Shown here piece by piece: positions 17,032-26,422 of a stretch of 64,000 bases of DNA (positions within the stretch are counted from its first letter, which is position 1; every line of letters starts with the position of its first letter). The notes under the pieces are model-generated. The model had not been told where the DNA came from. It ran no database searches and saw nothing but the letters and a program-made list of their open reading frames with translations. Origin of the DNA: Chryseobacterium sp. KLBC 52 (GTDB lineage Bacteria; Bacteroidota; Bacteroidia; Flavobacteriales; Weeksellaceae); assembly GCF_003347605.1 (NCBI RefSeq), contig NZ_QDFZ01000004.1, positions 1 through 64,000 on the forward strand. Reading direction: 5' to 3'. The position numbers were made by a program, and so were the translations under genes.

Positions 17032-18834
17032 ATGATGGAAACAAAATTTACAATGCCTCCAATCAAATTGCTGCTCATAGCAATGCTCTTTGTTTTTGGA
17101 AAATCTTTTTCTCAGACCAATAATGGTGCAGTAGGGATTAATACTACAACGCCGAACTCCAATTCCGTTTTGGATGTTGTTTCAGGAAATAATAACAAAG
17201 GTGTACTTATTCCCCGATTAACAGAAGCGCAGCGAAATGCCATTACAATTAATCAGTCCAAAGATGACGGCCTGACTATTTACAACACCACAGAAGACTG
17301 TTTCAATTACTGGAGCCTTGCGGATAACGAATGGAAAAGTGTCTGCGGACAATTGGGTAAATCTGTTTTTACTATAGACTGTTCCACTTCAAAAGCAATG
17401 GGAAGCTATGTAAAAGGAAAAGAGCTTGCCAACTCCAATTATCTGAGCATTGCCGTGAATGTGACAAAACCCGGTAATTATATCATTTCCGGAACCACCG
17501 CAAACGGATACAACTTCTATGGAAGCGGAGTGTTTCTGAATACCGGAACACAAACGATACAGATTCCGGGACAGGGAACTCCCCAGAATATTCAGACAGA
17601 TAATGTTGCTCTTGAAGCCAACGGAACTGAAGTAACTTGTACTCCAGCTATATCTATTACGGTGCTGAGCCCTGCAGGTACCTATACCATGAGCTGTGGA
17701 ACTGCAACAGTAAATGGAGTATACAAAGTGGGGACAGCTCTAACAGCTTCGAATACAATTACCTTACCTGTGAACGTTTCGGCATTGGGAAGTTACACGA
17801 TTACTACCAATACCGTTGACGGAATTTCCTTCAGTGGATCAGGTACATTTACGTCTACAGGAAATCAGAATATTACATTAGGAGGAACAGGAACACCAAC
17901 CTCTACATCGGTGAAAACAATTACAATTACTTCCGACAGCCAGGGAGGAGTATCTACAACATGTTCTGTAAATGTAGTGGTTGTTATTCCTAAAAAAACG
18001 GTTCTCCATATCGGATTAGAAACAGCGTACGGTTATAGCGCCTATACCGGTCCCTCTAGAAGTCTGATGGATTCTCCCACAAATTTCGGTACCGCTGCTT
18101 CCAGTATTGTTAAATATGAAGGGTTTACCCATGCTTCTTTAGGAAATTCCCCTTCATCAACGGCCCTTCAGACAGCGCTTAATAATAAGCCGGATATTGT
18201 TGTCATTGGCTACAACTATACACCTAATGCTACAGATGCAGGGTATATTGCTTCCTACCTTAATAAAAAAGGAGTTGTCATTGCGATGACAGATGATACG
18301 GGTACTGCACAGAACCTGTTCAGAGGGATATTCTCTGATCCTACCATTTCAGCATCTTATGGAGGCGGCGCAGGTTCTGTGTATGCGCTTACCAATTCTG
18401 ATGATCCTATCCTTAACGGGCCTTTTGGAGATGTAAGAGGGAAAAACTGGGGTGAAGATGCTTCTACCACAGTAAATATTTCAGGACTGACAAGTGGATT
18501 TGTTCCATATAGTTATGCGCAGCCTATCAACAGCACAACTGCCAGAACAGGAATTTCAGGATTAAGAAATACAAGTTTAAACTTTGTATGGTTTGGGGAT
18601 GGAGGCTTTCTAAGTAATGAAAATGCCAATGGAAATCAATATCCGAGTAATACAATAGAACCTTTTGTAGCACCAAGCTCAGGAGGATATTTCCCGGTTC
18701 AGAAGTCTTCTTATGGCTATGCTGGAAACGGATATACAACTGGAGGAATGCAGGTTCAGAATTCAATCCTTTTTGCGAATATGATTGCCTGGGCAATTAA
18801 GCAGGCAGAATTTAACGGAATAAACACACAATGA
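17032..18834 (+). CDS. Secreted protein with two Ig-like repeats and a C-terminal GATase-like region
   Basis: The start at 17032 (or the adjacent ATG at 17035) lies behind the predicted promoter. An earlier ATG-less extension would overlap the -7 box. The 600-aa product has a signal peptide ending near FGKSFSQ. A flavobacterial surface motif (NNGAVGINTTTPNSNSVLDV, then KGVLIPRLTEAQRNAI) follows. Two related modules of about 100 aa (111-215 and 217-317, each with CG/CS, GxYxVG and GSGxF patterns) come next. The C-terminal region (about 322-600) resembles class I glutamine amidotransferase-like folds (KTVLHIGLE, PDIVVIGYNY). No T9SS C-terminal signal was recognised. Function is unknown. Confidence 0.7.
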   Translation: MMETKFTMPPIKLLLIAMLFVFGKSFSQTNNGAVGINTTTPNSNSVLDVVSGNNNKGVLIPRLTEAQRNAITINQSKDDGLTIYNTTEDCFNYWSLADNEWKSVCGQLGKSVFTIDCSTSKAMGSYVKGKELANSNYLSIAVNVTKPGNYIISGTTANGYNFYGSGVFLNTGTQTIQIPGQGTPQNIQTDNVALEANGTEVTCTPAISITVLSPAGTYTMSCGTATVNGVYKVGTALTASNTITLPVNVSALGSYTITTNTVDGISFSGSGTFTSTGNQNITLGGTGTPTSTSVKTITITSDSQGGVSTTCSVNVVVVIPKKTVLHIGLETAYGYSAYTGPSRSLMDSPTNFGTAASSIVKYEGFTHASLGNSPSSTALQTALNNKPDIVVIGYNYTPNATDAGYIASYLNKKGVVIAMTDDTGTAQNLFRGIFSDPTISASYGGGAGSVYALTNSDDPILNGPFGDVRGKNWGEDASTTVNISGLTSGFVPYSYAQPINSTTARTGISGLRNTSLNFVWFGDGGFLSNENANGNQYPSNTIEPFVAPSSGGYFPVQKSSYGYAGNGYTTGGMQVQNSILFANMIAWAIKQAEFNGINTQ

Positions 18835-18853
18835 TAAAAGGTTTTTAAAGATG

Positions 18854-18886
18854 ACTGCGGCACGATTATTCGTGCCGCAGTTTTTT
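18854..18886 (+). terminator. Strong intrinsic terminator after the secreted protein gene
   Basis: A 12-bp GC-rich perfect stem (18854-18865 with 18870-18881), a TTAT loop and a T-run close the accessory island. Confidence 0.92.
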
Positions 18887-19232
18887 ATTTTATATGTCTT
18901 TTAACTTCCTGTACAAGGTTTAATATGAATTCTACAGGAATATCCTCTTCCATATCAATAAGAAGGATTTTAAACTTCTTTCTGCCGTCCTGGACCAGTT
19001 CAGGATAATCAAGCCGGTCACCATGATAAAAACTCAGGTAATGTTTTTTATATTTTTTGCTGTAATAGAAATAGCACAGCATTTTCTTTTTGTATTTGAT
19101 AAACGGAAGCCCGAAACTGAATGTTTCTGTAACATTTTCCGGATCTGAAGCTAAGATCGTATCACGCAAAAATAAAAGAGTACTTCTTTCAGGCTCTTCG
19201 ATTCTGTAGAAATACTCTTGTATAGGGTTCAT
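18885..19232 (-). CDS. DUF1801-like (YdhG family) protein
   Basis: The 115-aa soluble protein has the pattern of the DUF1801/YdhG fold: an N-terminal helix with PIQEYFYRIEEPERSTLLFLRD, then the basic beta-sheet part ETFSFGLPFIKYKKKMLCYFYY and a C-terminal helix. Members are sometimes linked to iron or stress responses, but no firm function is known. It ends at the terminator of the convergent gene, and its start lies 17 bp from the ABC transporter stop upstream. Confidence 0.7.
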   Translation of the reverse strand: MNPIQEYFYRIEEPERSTLLFLRDTILASDPENVTETFSFGLPFIKYKKKMLCYFYYSKKYKKHYLSFYHGDRLDYPELVQDGRKKFKILLIDMEEDIPVEFILNLVQEVKRHIK

Positions 19233-19249
19233 TTTAATTCAGTTAAAGA

Positions 19250-21088
19250 TTAGTCGAAGTTTTGAAGTTCGACAAGCTTGTGATACATTCCTCTTTTTGC
19301 GATCAGATCGTGGTGAGTTCCCTGTTCCACGATATCACCTTTTTCCATTACTACAATCCAGTCTGCTTTCTGAATGGTTGAAAGACGGTGGGCAATGACT
19401 AAAGAAGTTCTGTTTTCCATCATTTTCTCCAGCGCATCCTGTACAAATCTTTCAGATTCCGTATCCAGTGCCGAAGTGGCTTCATCCAGAATCATGATAG
19501 GTGGGTTTTTCAATACCGCCCTGGCAATAGAAACCCTTTGTTTCTGACCTCCAGAAAGTTTACCTCCGTCATCTCCGATATTGGAATCATATCCTTCAGG
19601 AAGTGTGGTGATAAATGCATCTGCATTGGCAATTTTAGCGGCTGCAATCACTTCTTCTCTGGTGGCATCAGGTTTACCCATCAGAATATTATTGTAAACG
19701 GAATCATTGAATAATACTGATTCCTGGGTTACCATGCCCAATAGCTTACGATATTCCTGTAATTTTAAATGTTTGATATCTGTTCCGTCAATCAGAATTT
19801 CTCCTTCCGAAACATCATAAAATCTTGCTAAAAGATTGGCAATCGTTGTTTTACCACTTCCACTTTGCCCAACAAGAGCAACTGTTTTCCCTTTTGGAAT
19901 AGAAAGGGAGAAGTTTTTAAGAATCGTATGATCTTTATCGTAATAAAAACCAATATTATTAAATTCGATAGAATGATTTAATGTGGAAATAGAAACAGGA
20001 TTGGGTACTTCATCAATTTTCACATCGGCATCCAGAATGGCTAAAACTCTTTCAAGAGAAGCTTCACCCTTCTGTACATTCGAAATAGATTGAGATAAAC
20101 TTTTCACAGGAGGTAAAATCTGGAAGAAAATACCCAGGAAAACCAAGAAATCTGCAGGTGAAATACTTTGCTCTACAATAATTTGTTTTCCACCGTACCA
20201 GGCGATAATTAAGAACGTCACCGATCCTAAAAATTCGCTCATAGGCGAGGCCAGTTCCTTTTTTCTACCTAAATTTATTGAACTGTTGATCCATTTCTGC
20301 ATAGACTGCATAAAACGGTTGTCCATTATTTTTTCTGCGCTGAAAATCTTAATCACCTTTGTAGATTTTAGTGTTTCATCTACAATCGAGAAAATATTTC
20401 CCATCTCATTTTGAGCCTGGTGAGAATCTTTTTTCAGGCTTTTTCCTATTAAAGCAATCATGGTTCCCATGACAGGCAATACTAAAAGAGAAAAAAGCGT
20501 CATTTCTGTACTTAAAAAGAAAAGCGTAACCAATGTACTGATCAGCATGAAAGGTGCATTGATTAATTCAACTAAACTTCCTAAAATATTACCTTCAACT
20601 TCACCCACGTCATTGGACATACGGGACATCAGATCTCCCTTTCTGCTTTCTGTAAAAAAGGAAACAGGTAAAGCAAGAATCTTTCTGTACATTGCTCCAC
20701 GAAGGTCTTTGGTAACCCCTACACGGTAATTGATCAGTAAAAATGAACCTAAATATCTGAAAAGGTTTCTCAGTAAAAACATAAACGCTGTTACCACACA
20801 AAGCCACGCCAAAACGTTAAGTGCTCCATATTGGGTTACTAAACTCTGAACATAATAATTGGCATATTCTTTTGCGTAGGAGAAAAAATCTAAAATTTCT
20901 CCCGAATACACAGGGGGATGGCTGTATTTTTTAGCCTCAATGGTTCCGAAAAGCATTCCCAGAACAGGTAGAATAGTCCCTAACGAAGCAATCTGAAATA
21001 CAGAATACATAAGATTGAAAAACAAACTTCCGTAGATGTATTTTTGGTGAGGTCTTGCGAACTTTAGTATTTTAATATATTGGTTCAT
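19250..21088 (-). CDS. ABC transporter, MsbA-like lipid/multidrug exporter
   Basis: This is a half-transporter with fused membrane and ATPase domains. Six membrane helices lie within residues 1-330. The nucleotide-binding domain has Walker A GQSGSGKTT, the signature LSGGQKQR, Walker B IMILDEATSALD and the switch AHRLSTI. The 612-aa length is typical of MsbA and related exporters, and in Bacteroidota such proteins are thought to flip lipid A core. The substrate cannot be fixed from sequence. It lies just upstream of the DUF1801-like gene and may be transcribed with it. Confidence 0.88.
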   Translation of the reverse strand: MNQYIKILKFARPHQKYIYGSLFFNLMYSVFQIASLGTILPVLGMLFGTIEAKKYSHPPVYSGEILDFFSYAKEYANYYVQSLVTQYGALNVLAWLCVVTAFMFLLRNLFRYLGSFLLINYRVGVTKDLRGAMYRKILALPVSFFTESRKGDLMSRMSNDVGEVEGNILGSLVELINAPFMLISTLVTLFFLSTEMTLFSLLVLPVMGTMIALIGKSLKKDSHQAQNEMGNIFSIVDETLKSTKVIKIFSAEKIMDNRFMQSMQKWINSSINLGRKKELASPMSEFLGSVTFLIIAWYGGKQIIVEQSISPADFLVFLGIFFQILPPVKSLSQSISNVQKGEASLERVLAILDADVKIDEVPNPVSISTLNHSIEFNNIGFYYDKDHTILKNFSLSIPKGKTVALVGQSGSGKTTIANLLARFYDVSEGEILIDGTDIKHLKLQEYRKLLGMVTQESVLFNDSVYNNILMGKPDATREEVIAAAKIANADAFITTLPEGYDSNIGDDGGKLSGGQKQRVSIARAVLKNPPIMILDEATSALDTESERFVQDALEKMMENRTSLVIAHRLSTIQKADWIVVMEKGDIVEQGTHHDLIAKRGMYHKLVELQNFD

Positions 21089-21284
21089 TCAATGAAAAAA
21101 TTGGATAGCAAAATTACGTAAAATTAAAAGATAAGACGTTCTTAATCCTGTTTTACTTTACCGGATAAGTTTCAAAAAGTGTCTTTTTGTTACAACTCAG
21201 CGTTATGAAGCTTTATTTTTTTGAATAAATAAACCTGAATAGGGCTTAAGAAGGGGAGGTCGTAAGGTATTGCTGTTTAATAAA

Positions 21285-21312
21285 AAAACCGCTGAAACAG
21301 CAGTTTTTTATT
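21285..21312 (-). terminator. Intrinsic terminator after M28 peptidase gene
   Basis: A near-perfect inverted repeat with one mismatch and an AAA loop carries A- and T-runs at its ends, so it can act for the minus strand. Confidence 0.65.
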
Positions 21313-21319
21313 ATTTCAC

Positions 21320-22240
21320 TTAAAATTTCACCTGGTCATTATACTTAGGAGCAAAATTTTTAGGACTCAGTTTATCCAGTGTTTTACCCAAATTATTGAT
21401 AATCTGCGTCATATTATCAAAATCTACAACGTTGATATCATCATTTTCATGGTGATAATGAGACGCTTTGGTCATATCCACCGTAGAAAATGAATGGGCA
21501 ATGATTTTCTTTTTGACAAAGCTTACATTGTCTGAACGATAGAATAGCTGCTGTTTTGCATAGGGATCAGCATTGATTTTTAATCCGTTTACTGCATTTT
21601 GATTGAAAAGTTCATCAAGATCAGAGAATCCGTCTCCTGTCATATATAATGCATTTTTTCCCCATTGTGATTCTGTAGCAACCATTTCAAAATTGAAAAG
21701 GGCTGTCATTTTATTATAAATGTGATCCAGATTTTTATCGGTGGAAATCGCTCTTGAACCCAGCATTCCTTTTTCTTCTCCATTGAATGCCATAAACACC
21801 ATAGAGAATTCAGGTTTTTTGTTTTTAAAATAATCGGCGATACCTACCAGAGTCGTGATTCCGCTGGCATCATCATCTGCTCCGTTATAAATATTATCTC
21901 CGCTTTTATCACTGGTTCCGATATGGTCAAAATGTCCTGAGAAGCCCAGATACTGATCGGATTTTCCTTTTTTGATTCCGCAAACATTGTATACGGTCTT
22001 TCCGTTGTAGTCAAAAGGAACCAGATAAGATTTTCCGGTACAGTATTCCAGATTATTTTCTTTGAAAAGCTTAGCAATATAATTGGCCGCATTTTCATTT
22101 TCCTGAGTTCCGATTTCACGGCCTTTCATTTCATCTGAAGCGAGAGTGGAAAGAACTGTTTTTACTCTTTCCTTGGAAACTTCCTGTCCAAAAGTAAATA
22201 TGGAGAATAGTGATAAAGTAAGATACGTTAGCTTTTTCAT
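21320..22240 (-). CDS. Secreted M28 family metallopeptidase
   Basis: The 306-aa protein is predicted to be a zinc aminopeptidase acting outside the cytoplasm. It has a signal peptide (MKKLTYLTLSLFSIFTFGQ) and the M28 metal ligands: H and D in GFSGHFDHIGTS and NGADDDASG, EE in FNGEEKGMLGSRA and a later H in the ASHYHHENDD region. The YNGADDDASGI stretch is the hallmark of the family. The length is that of a single catalytic domain with no PA insertion. It is monocistronic, with its own terminator. Confidence 0.9.
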   Translation of the reverse strand: MKKLTYLTLSLFSIFTFGQEVSKERVKTVLSTLASDEMKGREIGTQENENAANYIAKLFKENNLEYCTGKSYLVPFDYNGKTVYNVCGIKKGKSDQYLGFSGHFDHIGTSDKSGDNIYNGADDDASGITTLVGIADYFKNKKPEFSMVFMAFNGEEKGMLGSRAISTDKNLDHIYNKMTALFNFEMVATESQWGKNALYMTGDGFSDLDELFNQNAVNGLKINADPYAKQQLFYRSDNVSFVKKKIIAHSFSTVDMTKASHYHHENDDINVVDFDNMTQIINNLGKTLDKLSPKNFAPKYNDQVKF

Positions 22241-22331
22241 TGTCTTTTGTTAAAATTATATGATCTGTCGTGTTTTTAATCAAAAAGTTGCAATGAATTT
22301 ACATAATTTAATTTAAGAATGAATGACAAAT

Positions 22332-22360
22332 AAAAAAACAGCTCCTGAAAAGAAGCTGTT
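22332..22360 (-). terminator. Intrinsic terminator after DUF4293 gene
   Basis: The stem 22337-22343 pairs with 22354-22360. The A-run 22332-22338 supplies a U-tract on the minus strand. Confidence 0.65.
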
Positions 22361-22384
22361 CTCACTCAAAAAATCGTTGTAAGG

Positions 22385-22774
22385 CTATCGAAGTCTGTCT
22401 ACAGATTTTACGAGCCTCTCATCTTTACGGATGTAAATGTTTGCTATAAGCAGACAGATCACCGCAATCAATGGGAAAATCGGCTCAATACCCTTCTCAG
22501 GAAAATGAATTCCTCCGGATAAGTTTAGTAACCAGTACGCCAATACACCAATCAACAAAGCGTTTATAATGATGCTGATGGTATTCAGCAAAATTTGTCT
22601 TTTTCTGTTTTTGAAACTAAAAATACTTAATGCTCCGATAATAACAAGTACTATACAGCCTATATTAAGTAAAGGAATACTGTCTGAAATGACAACATCC
22701 TGTCCTGTTATAAAAAGGAAAACTGCAGCCAAAACTGCTAATAAAGTCCATATTGTTTGTATTCTCTGTAGCAT
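22385..22774 (-). CDS. DUF4293 membrane protein
   Basis: The 129-aa protein has four membrane helices (about residues 7-24, 34-52, 63-86 and 99-115) and belongs to DUF4293. The family N-terminus (MLQRIQTIWTLLA) is clear, so the start is certain. In Bacteroidota it is regularly found head-to-head with rho, as here. The function is unknown. Its promoter overlaps that of rho on the opposite strand. Confidence 0.85.
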   Translation of the reverse strand: MLQRIQTIWTLLAVLAAVFLFITGQDVVISDSIPLLNIGCIVLVIIGALSIFSFKNRKRQILLNTISIIINALLIGVLAYWLLNLSGGIHFPEKGIEPIFPLIAVICLLIANIYIRKDERLVKSVDRLR

Positions 22775-22792
22775 TGAATATTAAATTCTTGG

Positions 22793-22823
22793 CAAAAATA
22801 ATATAAATTTTGCACAATTCAAA
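22793..22823 (-). promoter_or_regulatory. Promoter for DUF4293
   Basis: On the minus strand a TTTG (22823-22820), 19 bp and TATTTTTG (22800-22793) form a near-consensus promoter about 19 bp from the ATG. It overlaps the rho promoter. Confidence 0.65.
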
Positions 22824-22839
22824 AATAAGTGTAGATTTG
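22809..22839 (+). promoter_or_regulatory. Promoter for rho
   Basis: TTTG (22809-22812), 19 bp, then TAGATTTG (22832-22839) is an excellent match to the Bacteroidota consensus. The leader to the rho ATG is about 70 nt. Confidence 0.75.
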
Positions 22840-22918
22840 CATTATACAATGTACTTGAAAACAAAAGTCACCGGACTTACTTTTCTTACTCACAATTAAT
22901 TACATTTTTACATTAAAT

Positions 22919-24745
22919 ATGTTTAACATAGAAACGTTAAGGTCAAAATCCGTAACGGAACTGACTAAAATCTTAAAAGATTTGGGCGTTAAAGTTGCAA
23001 GAAACAGCAATGAAAATGACAAGATCTTTGCTATTCTTGACTTTCAGGCTTCTAACCCTAAAGTTGCAAAAGATTATTTCAACGCCACAGAAACCGCCAG
23101 TGTAAATACTGAAGAGGCTCCAGCAGAAAAACCTGCCAAAGCCCCGGCAAAAAAAGCTGCCCCGAAAAAAACAGCAGCCAAGCCAAAAGCACCAGCAAAA
23201 GCTCCGGTAGAACCTAAAACAGAGGAAATAGTAGAAGAAAAGGTAGCTGCATCTGAAGAAGTAAAACCGGAAGAACCAAAAGCTGAAACCGCTGCAGCAA
23301 CAGTAACAGAAGAATCAGCAGCAACTGCCCAGGCAAAAAAGAAAAGAAAAAGAGTTTCTACCAATGCAGCTAACGCAGAAGTATCTCAGGAAAGAACTGA
23401 AACTCCAAAAAACACAGAACCTCAAGAGCCTGCTCAGGCTGAAGAAAAGCCTAACAATCCTCAACAACAGGCAAACAGACCTCAAAAAGGACACAACCAT
23501 CCACAGAACAGTGGAAACCAACATAAAAATCAAAACCAACAACATCAACAGCACCAAAACCAAAATCAGAATCAAAACAGACATTCTGAAAAGGCAGAGG
23601 AGCAAAACGACCATAAAAAAGAATTTAATTTCGATGGATTGGTAAGTATTGAAGGTGTTTTGGAAATCTTACCGGATAACTACGGATTTCTACGTTCTTC
23701 AGATTTCAGCTATATCTCTTCTCCTGATGATGTGTATGTTTCTACAGCTCAAATCAGAAATTTTGGTTTAAAAACAGGAGATACAGTAAAAGGAATTGTA
23801 AGACTTCCAAAAGAAGGTGAGAAATACTTTTCATTATTAAGACCTACAGAAGTTAACGGACGTGATCTTGCATTTATTAAAGACCGTGTTGCTTTTGAAT
23901 ATCTTACTCCGCTTTTTCCTGAAGAGAAATTCAACCTTGCAGGAAGCGGTTCTACAGTATCCACAAGAATTGTAGATTTATTCGCACCTATCGGAAAGGG
24001 GCAGAGAGCAATGATCGTTGCACAGCCTAAAACCGGTAAGACGATGTTGCTTAAAGATATTGCTAATTCTATTGCAGCCAACCACCCGGAAGTATATATG
24101 ATGGTTCTTCTGATTGACGAACGTCCGGAGGAAGTTACTGATATGGAAAGAAGCGTAAATGCAGAAGTAATTGCTTCTACATTTGATGAAGCTGCTGAAA
24201 AACATGTAAAAGTTGCCAATCTTGTTCTTGCAAAAGCACAAAGAATGGTAGAGTGCGGACATGATGTAGTCATCTTGCTGGATTCTATCACCAGATTGGC
24301 AAGAGCATATAACACGGTAACTCCGGCATCTGGAAAAGTACTTTCCGGTGGGGTAGATGCCAATGCACTTCACAAGCCGAAAAGATTCTTCGGAGCGGCA
24401 AGAAAGATTGAAGGGGGAGGATCTCTTACAATCATTGCAACAGCATTGATTGATACAGGATCAAAGATGGATGAAGTAATCTTTGAAGAATTCAAAGGTA
24501 CAGGTAACATGGAACTTCAGCTAGACAGAAAAATTGCCAACAGAAGAATTTATCCTGCTATTGATCTTGTAGCATCAAGTACCCGTAGAGATGATCTTCT
24601 TCTTGATGAAGTAACTTCACAGAGAATGTGGATTCTTAGAAAATATCTTTCCGAGATGAACCCTGTAGAAGCGATGGAATTTGTAGATAAAAACATCAAA
24701 GGAACCCTGAATAATGAAGAGTTCCTGATGTCTATGAATAAATAA
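22919..24745 (+). CDS. rho: Transcription termination factor Rho with disordered insert
   Basis: Rho is the hexameric RNA translocase that ends transcription. The 608-aa protein is about 190 residues longer than E. coli Rho. The Rho_N domain (residues 1-55) is followed by a low-complexity stretch of about 178 residues (58-235). The first half of this stretch is rich in A, K, P and E, and the second in N, Q and H. Then come the RNA-binding domain (about 237-312, with DNYGFLRS) and the ATPase domain with Walker A AQPKTGKT at 368-375. The insert keeps frame and is typical of Bacteroidota Rho. The gene is transcribed alone and ends at an intrinsic terminator. Confidence 0.96.
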   Translation: MFNIETLRSKSVTELTKILKDLGVKVARNSNENDKIFAILDFQASNPKVAKDYFNATETASVNTEEAPAEKPAKAPAKKAAPKKTAAKPKAPAKAPVEPKTEEIVEEKVAASEEVKPEEPKAETAAATVTEESAATAQAKKKRKRVSTNAANAEVSQERTETPKNTEPQEPAQAEEKPNNPQQQANRPQKGHNHPQNSGNQHKNQNQQHQQHQNQNQNQNRHSEKAEEQNDHKKEFNFDGLVSIEGVLEILPDNYGFLRSSDFSYISSPDDVYVSTAQIRNFGLKTGDTVKGIVRLPKEGEKYFSLLRPTEVNGRDLAFIKDRVAFEYLTPLFPEEKFNLAGSGSTVSTRIVDLFAPIGKGQRAMIVAQPKTGKTMLLKDIANSIAANHPEVYMMVLLIDERPEEVTDMERSVNAEVIASTFDEAAEKHVKVANLVLAKAQRMVECGHDVVILLDSITRLARAYNTVTPASGKVLSGGVDANALHKPKRFFGAARKIEGGGSLTIIATALIDTGSKMDEVIFEEFKGTGNMELQLDRKIANRRIYPAIDLVASSTRRDDLLLDEVTSQRMWILRKYLSEMNPVEAMEFVDKNIKGTLNNEEFLMSMNK

Positions 24746-24765
24746 TAAGTTAAATTGTTAATAGG

Positions 24766-24830
24766 CCGGGCTTCTATACTTTGAAATAAGGATGTAATAA
24801 ATCCTCAAATTTATAGAAGCCTGGTTTTTT
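24766..24830 (+). terminator. Long-stem terminator after rho, overlapping the convergent gene
   Basis: A 13-bp stem (24766-24778 with 24812-24824, one G-U pair) is followed by six T. The loop is 33 nt and contains a small inner hairpin. It also contains the stop codon of the convergent DapB-like gene, so the terminator is partly coding on the other strand. Confidence 0.75.
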
Positions 24831-25523
24831 ATTGATCAGATGTTCGGCAGCAAATAAAGCTCCGTTACCAAAGGCATCTCTTGAAATAGACTCGTGAATA
24901 AGCCTTACCGTCTGGAATGGAAAACCGAAAATAACCTCATGTTTTCCTACAATTCCACCGGCTCGGATCGTATTTATCTTCTCATCTTTCAAATCCAGAA
25001 CATCTGCAATACGGATAGCTGTTCCTGAAATTCCCTGTTTATCTTTAAAATGCTCTTCCACTATTTCAATATCTACAGAAGGAGCAATCTTTTTTAAGAA
25101 CTGAGCGGCATAAAGCAGATAATTAATACCCAAAGTAATATTAGGTGACCAGAATACAGTGGCTTTCTGAGCCAGTTTATTCAGGAAACGCACTTCCTTA
25201 TCTGAATAATGTGAAATGGCGGATATGATTCTTACTTTCTTTTGTGCGGCAGATTCTCCGTAAGTATAAATTCCATCTTGTGATGAAAAGTCGATAATGG
25301 CATCTACGGGATGCTCTTCTAGTAATTCTTCCACACTCATTTTTTTCTCTGAATAAAAATGACCGGGATCATTACTTTCCACCCCAAGAAAATCTGCGGC
25401 ATCTCTAGCAGACGATCTGCTTGATTTTCTGTAGATCCATTGCAGAGAATGATCTTTGTTTTGAAGAATAACTGAGGCTACAGCTTTTCCCGCTTTTCCG
25501 AATCCAAAAAGTCCAATTTTCAT
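24774..25523 (-). CDS. Dihydrodipicolinate reductase (DapB)-like protein, divergent
   Basis: The 249-aa protein matches DapB in fold and order: a Rossmann start (MKIGLFGFGKAGKAVASV), DAIIDFSS, the SPNITLGINYLL loop and the final region GFPFQTVRLIHESISRDAFGNGAL. The catalytic loop is unusual. DapB has HHxxKxDAPSGTA, but here it reads EHFKDKQGISGTA, which keeps the histidine, lysine and SGT but loses one residue and the Asp-Ala-Pro part. It could be the lysine/peptidoglycan enzyme of this strain or a paralogue. Whether a canonical dapB exists elsewhere cannot be seen. Confidence 0.72.
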   Translation of the reverse strand: MKIGLFGFGKAGKAVASVILQNKDHSLQWIYRKSSRSSARDAADFLGVESNDPGHFYSEKKMSVEELLEEHPVDAIIDFSSQDGIYTYGESAAQKKVRIISAISHYSDKEVRFLNKLAQKATVFWSPNITLGINYLLYAAQFLKKIAPSVDIEIVEEHFKDKQGISGTAIRIADVLDLKDEKINTIRAGGIVGKHEVIFGFPFQTVRLIHESISRDAFGNGALFAAEHLINKKPGFYKFEDLLHPYFKV

Positions 25524-25747
25524 AATAATAAGTATATAAGGTTAAATATTCAGTGATAAAAGTGTTTTTGTATAAAAATTTACTTCATATTGTGGAAGTT
25601 ACGAAATTGAAAATAAACGATGCTTTGAATAGGATATAATGCTTCGCAATGAAGAGTTTTTTTTGATGAGATTAAAAATATTTAAAATTTAATTCATTCT
25701 AAATCAATATATCAATGTTAAAGATTTATTAAAGTAATCCACAATCC

Positions 25748-25778
25748 TTGATAATACCTTAAATATTGGCTAATTTTG
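25748..25778 (+). promoter_or_regulatory. Promoter for superoxide dismutase
   Basis: TTG (25748-25750), 20 bp, then TAATTTTG (25771-25778) gives a consensus promoter about 25 bp before the ATG. Confidence 0.7.
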
Positions 25779-25803
25779 GAATATAACATTAAAAATAAAG
25801 ATT

Positions 25804-26400
25804 ATGTCATTTGAATTACCAAAACTAGGATATGCATACGATGCATTAGAGCCAACGATCGATGCAAGAACTATGGAGATCCACCATACAAAACACCACC
25901 AGGCATATATTGACAATTTAAATAAAGCCATTGAAGGAACTGAACTAGCAGGAAAAACTATTGAAGAGATCTGCCAGACAGGAACTGATAAGCCAGCAGT
26001 AAGAAATAACGGAGGAGGTCATTTCAACCACTCTTTATTCTGGGAAATTTTAACGCCTGGAGGAAGCAAAGAGCCTGTAGGAAATGTAAAAGCTGCTATT
26101 GAAAACTACGGAGGTCTTGATAAATTCAAAACTGATTTTTCTGAGGCTGCTAAAACAAGATTTGGTTCAGGATGGGCTTGGTTGGTAAAAAATGCTGACG
26201 GTTCTGTATCTGTTTCTTCTACACCCAACCAGGATAACCCATTAATGCCTGTAGTAGACGTTAAAGGAACTCCGGTTTTAGGATTAGATGTTTGGGAGCA
26301 CGCTTATTATTTAAACTACCAAAACAGAAGACCTGACTATGTTTCTGCATTCTTTGATGTAGTAAACTGGGATAAAGTAGAGGAATTATTCAATAAATAA
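25804..26400 (+). CDS. Superoxide dismutase, Mn/Fe family
   Basis: The enzyme turns superoxide into oxygen and hydrogen peroxide. The 198-aa protein has all four metal ligands: H27 (MEIHHTKHH), H76 (HFNHSLFW), D162 and H166 (DVWEHAYYL). G72 before the second ligand and Q143 (NQDNPLMP) follow the manganese-type pattern. Metal choice in Bacteroidota can be cambialistic, so iron use is not ruled out. No signal peptide is present, so it should be cytosolic. The gene stands alone behind a strong promoter. Confidence 0.95.
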   Translation: MSFELPKLGYAYDALEPTIDARTMEIHHTKHHQAYIDNLNKAIEGTELAGKTIEEICQTGTDKPAVRNNGGGHFNHSLFWEILTPGGSKEPVGNVKAAIENYGGLDKFKTDFSEAAKTRFGSGWAWLVKNADGSVSVSSTPNQDNPLMPVVDVKGTPVLGLDVWEHAYYLNYQNRRPDYVSAFFDVVNWDKVEELFNK

Positions 26401-26422
26401 TTTTCAGTTATTATAAAAATTA

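Noticed and set aside
23315..23645. Alternative frames in the low-complexity part of rho
   Set aside because: They come from repeated A/C-rich codons; the Rho frame continues without a break through the region.
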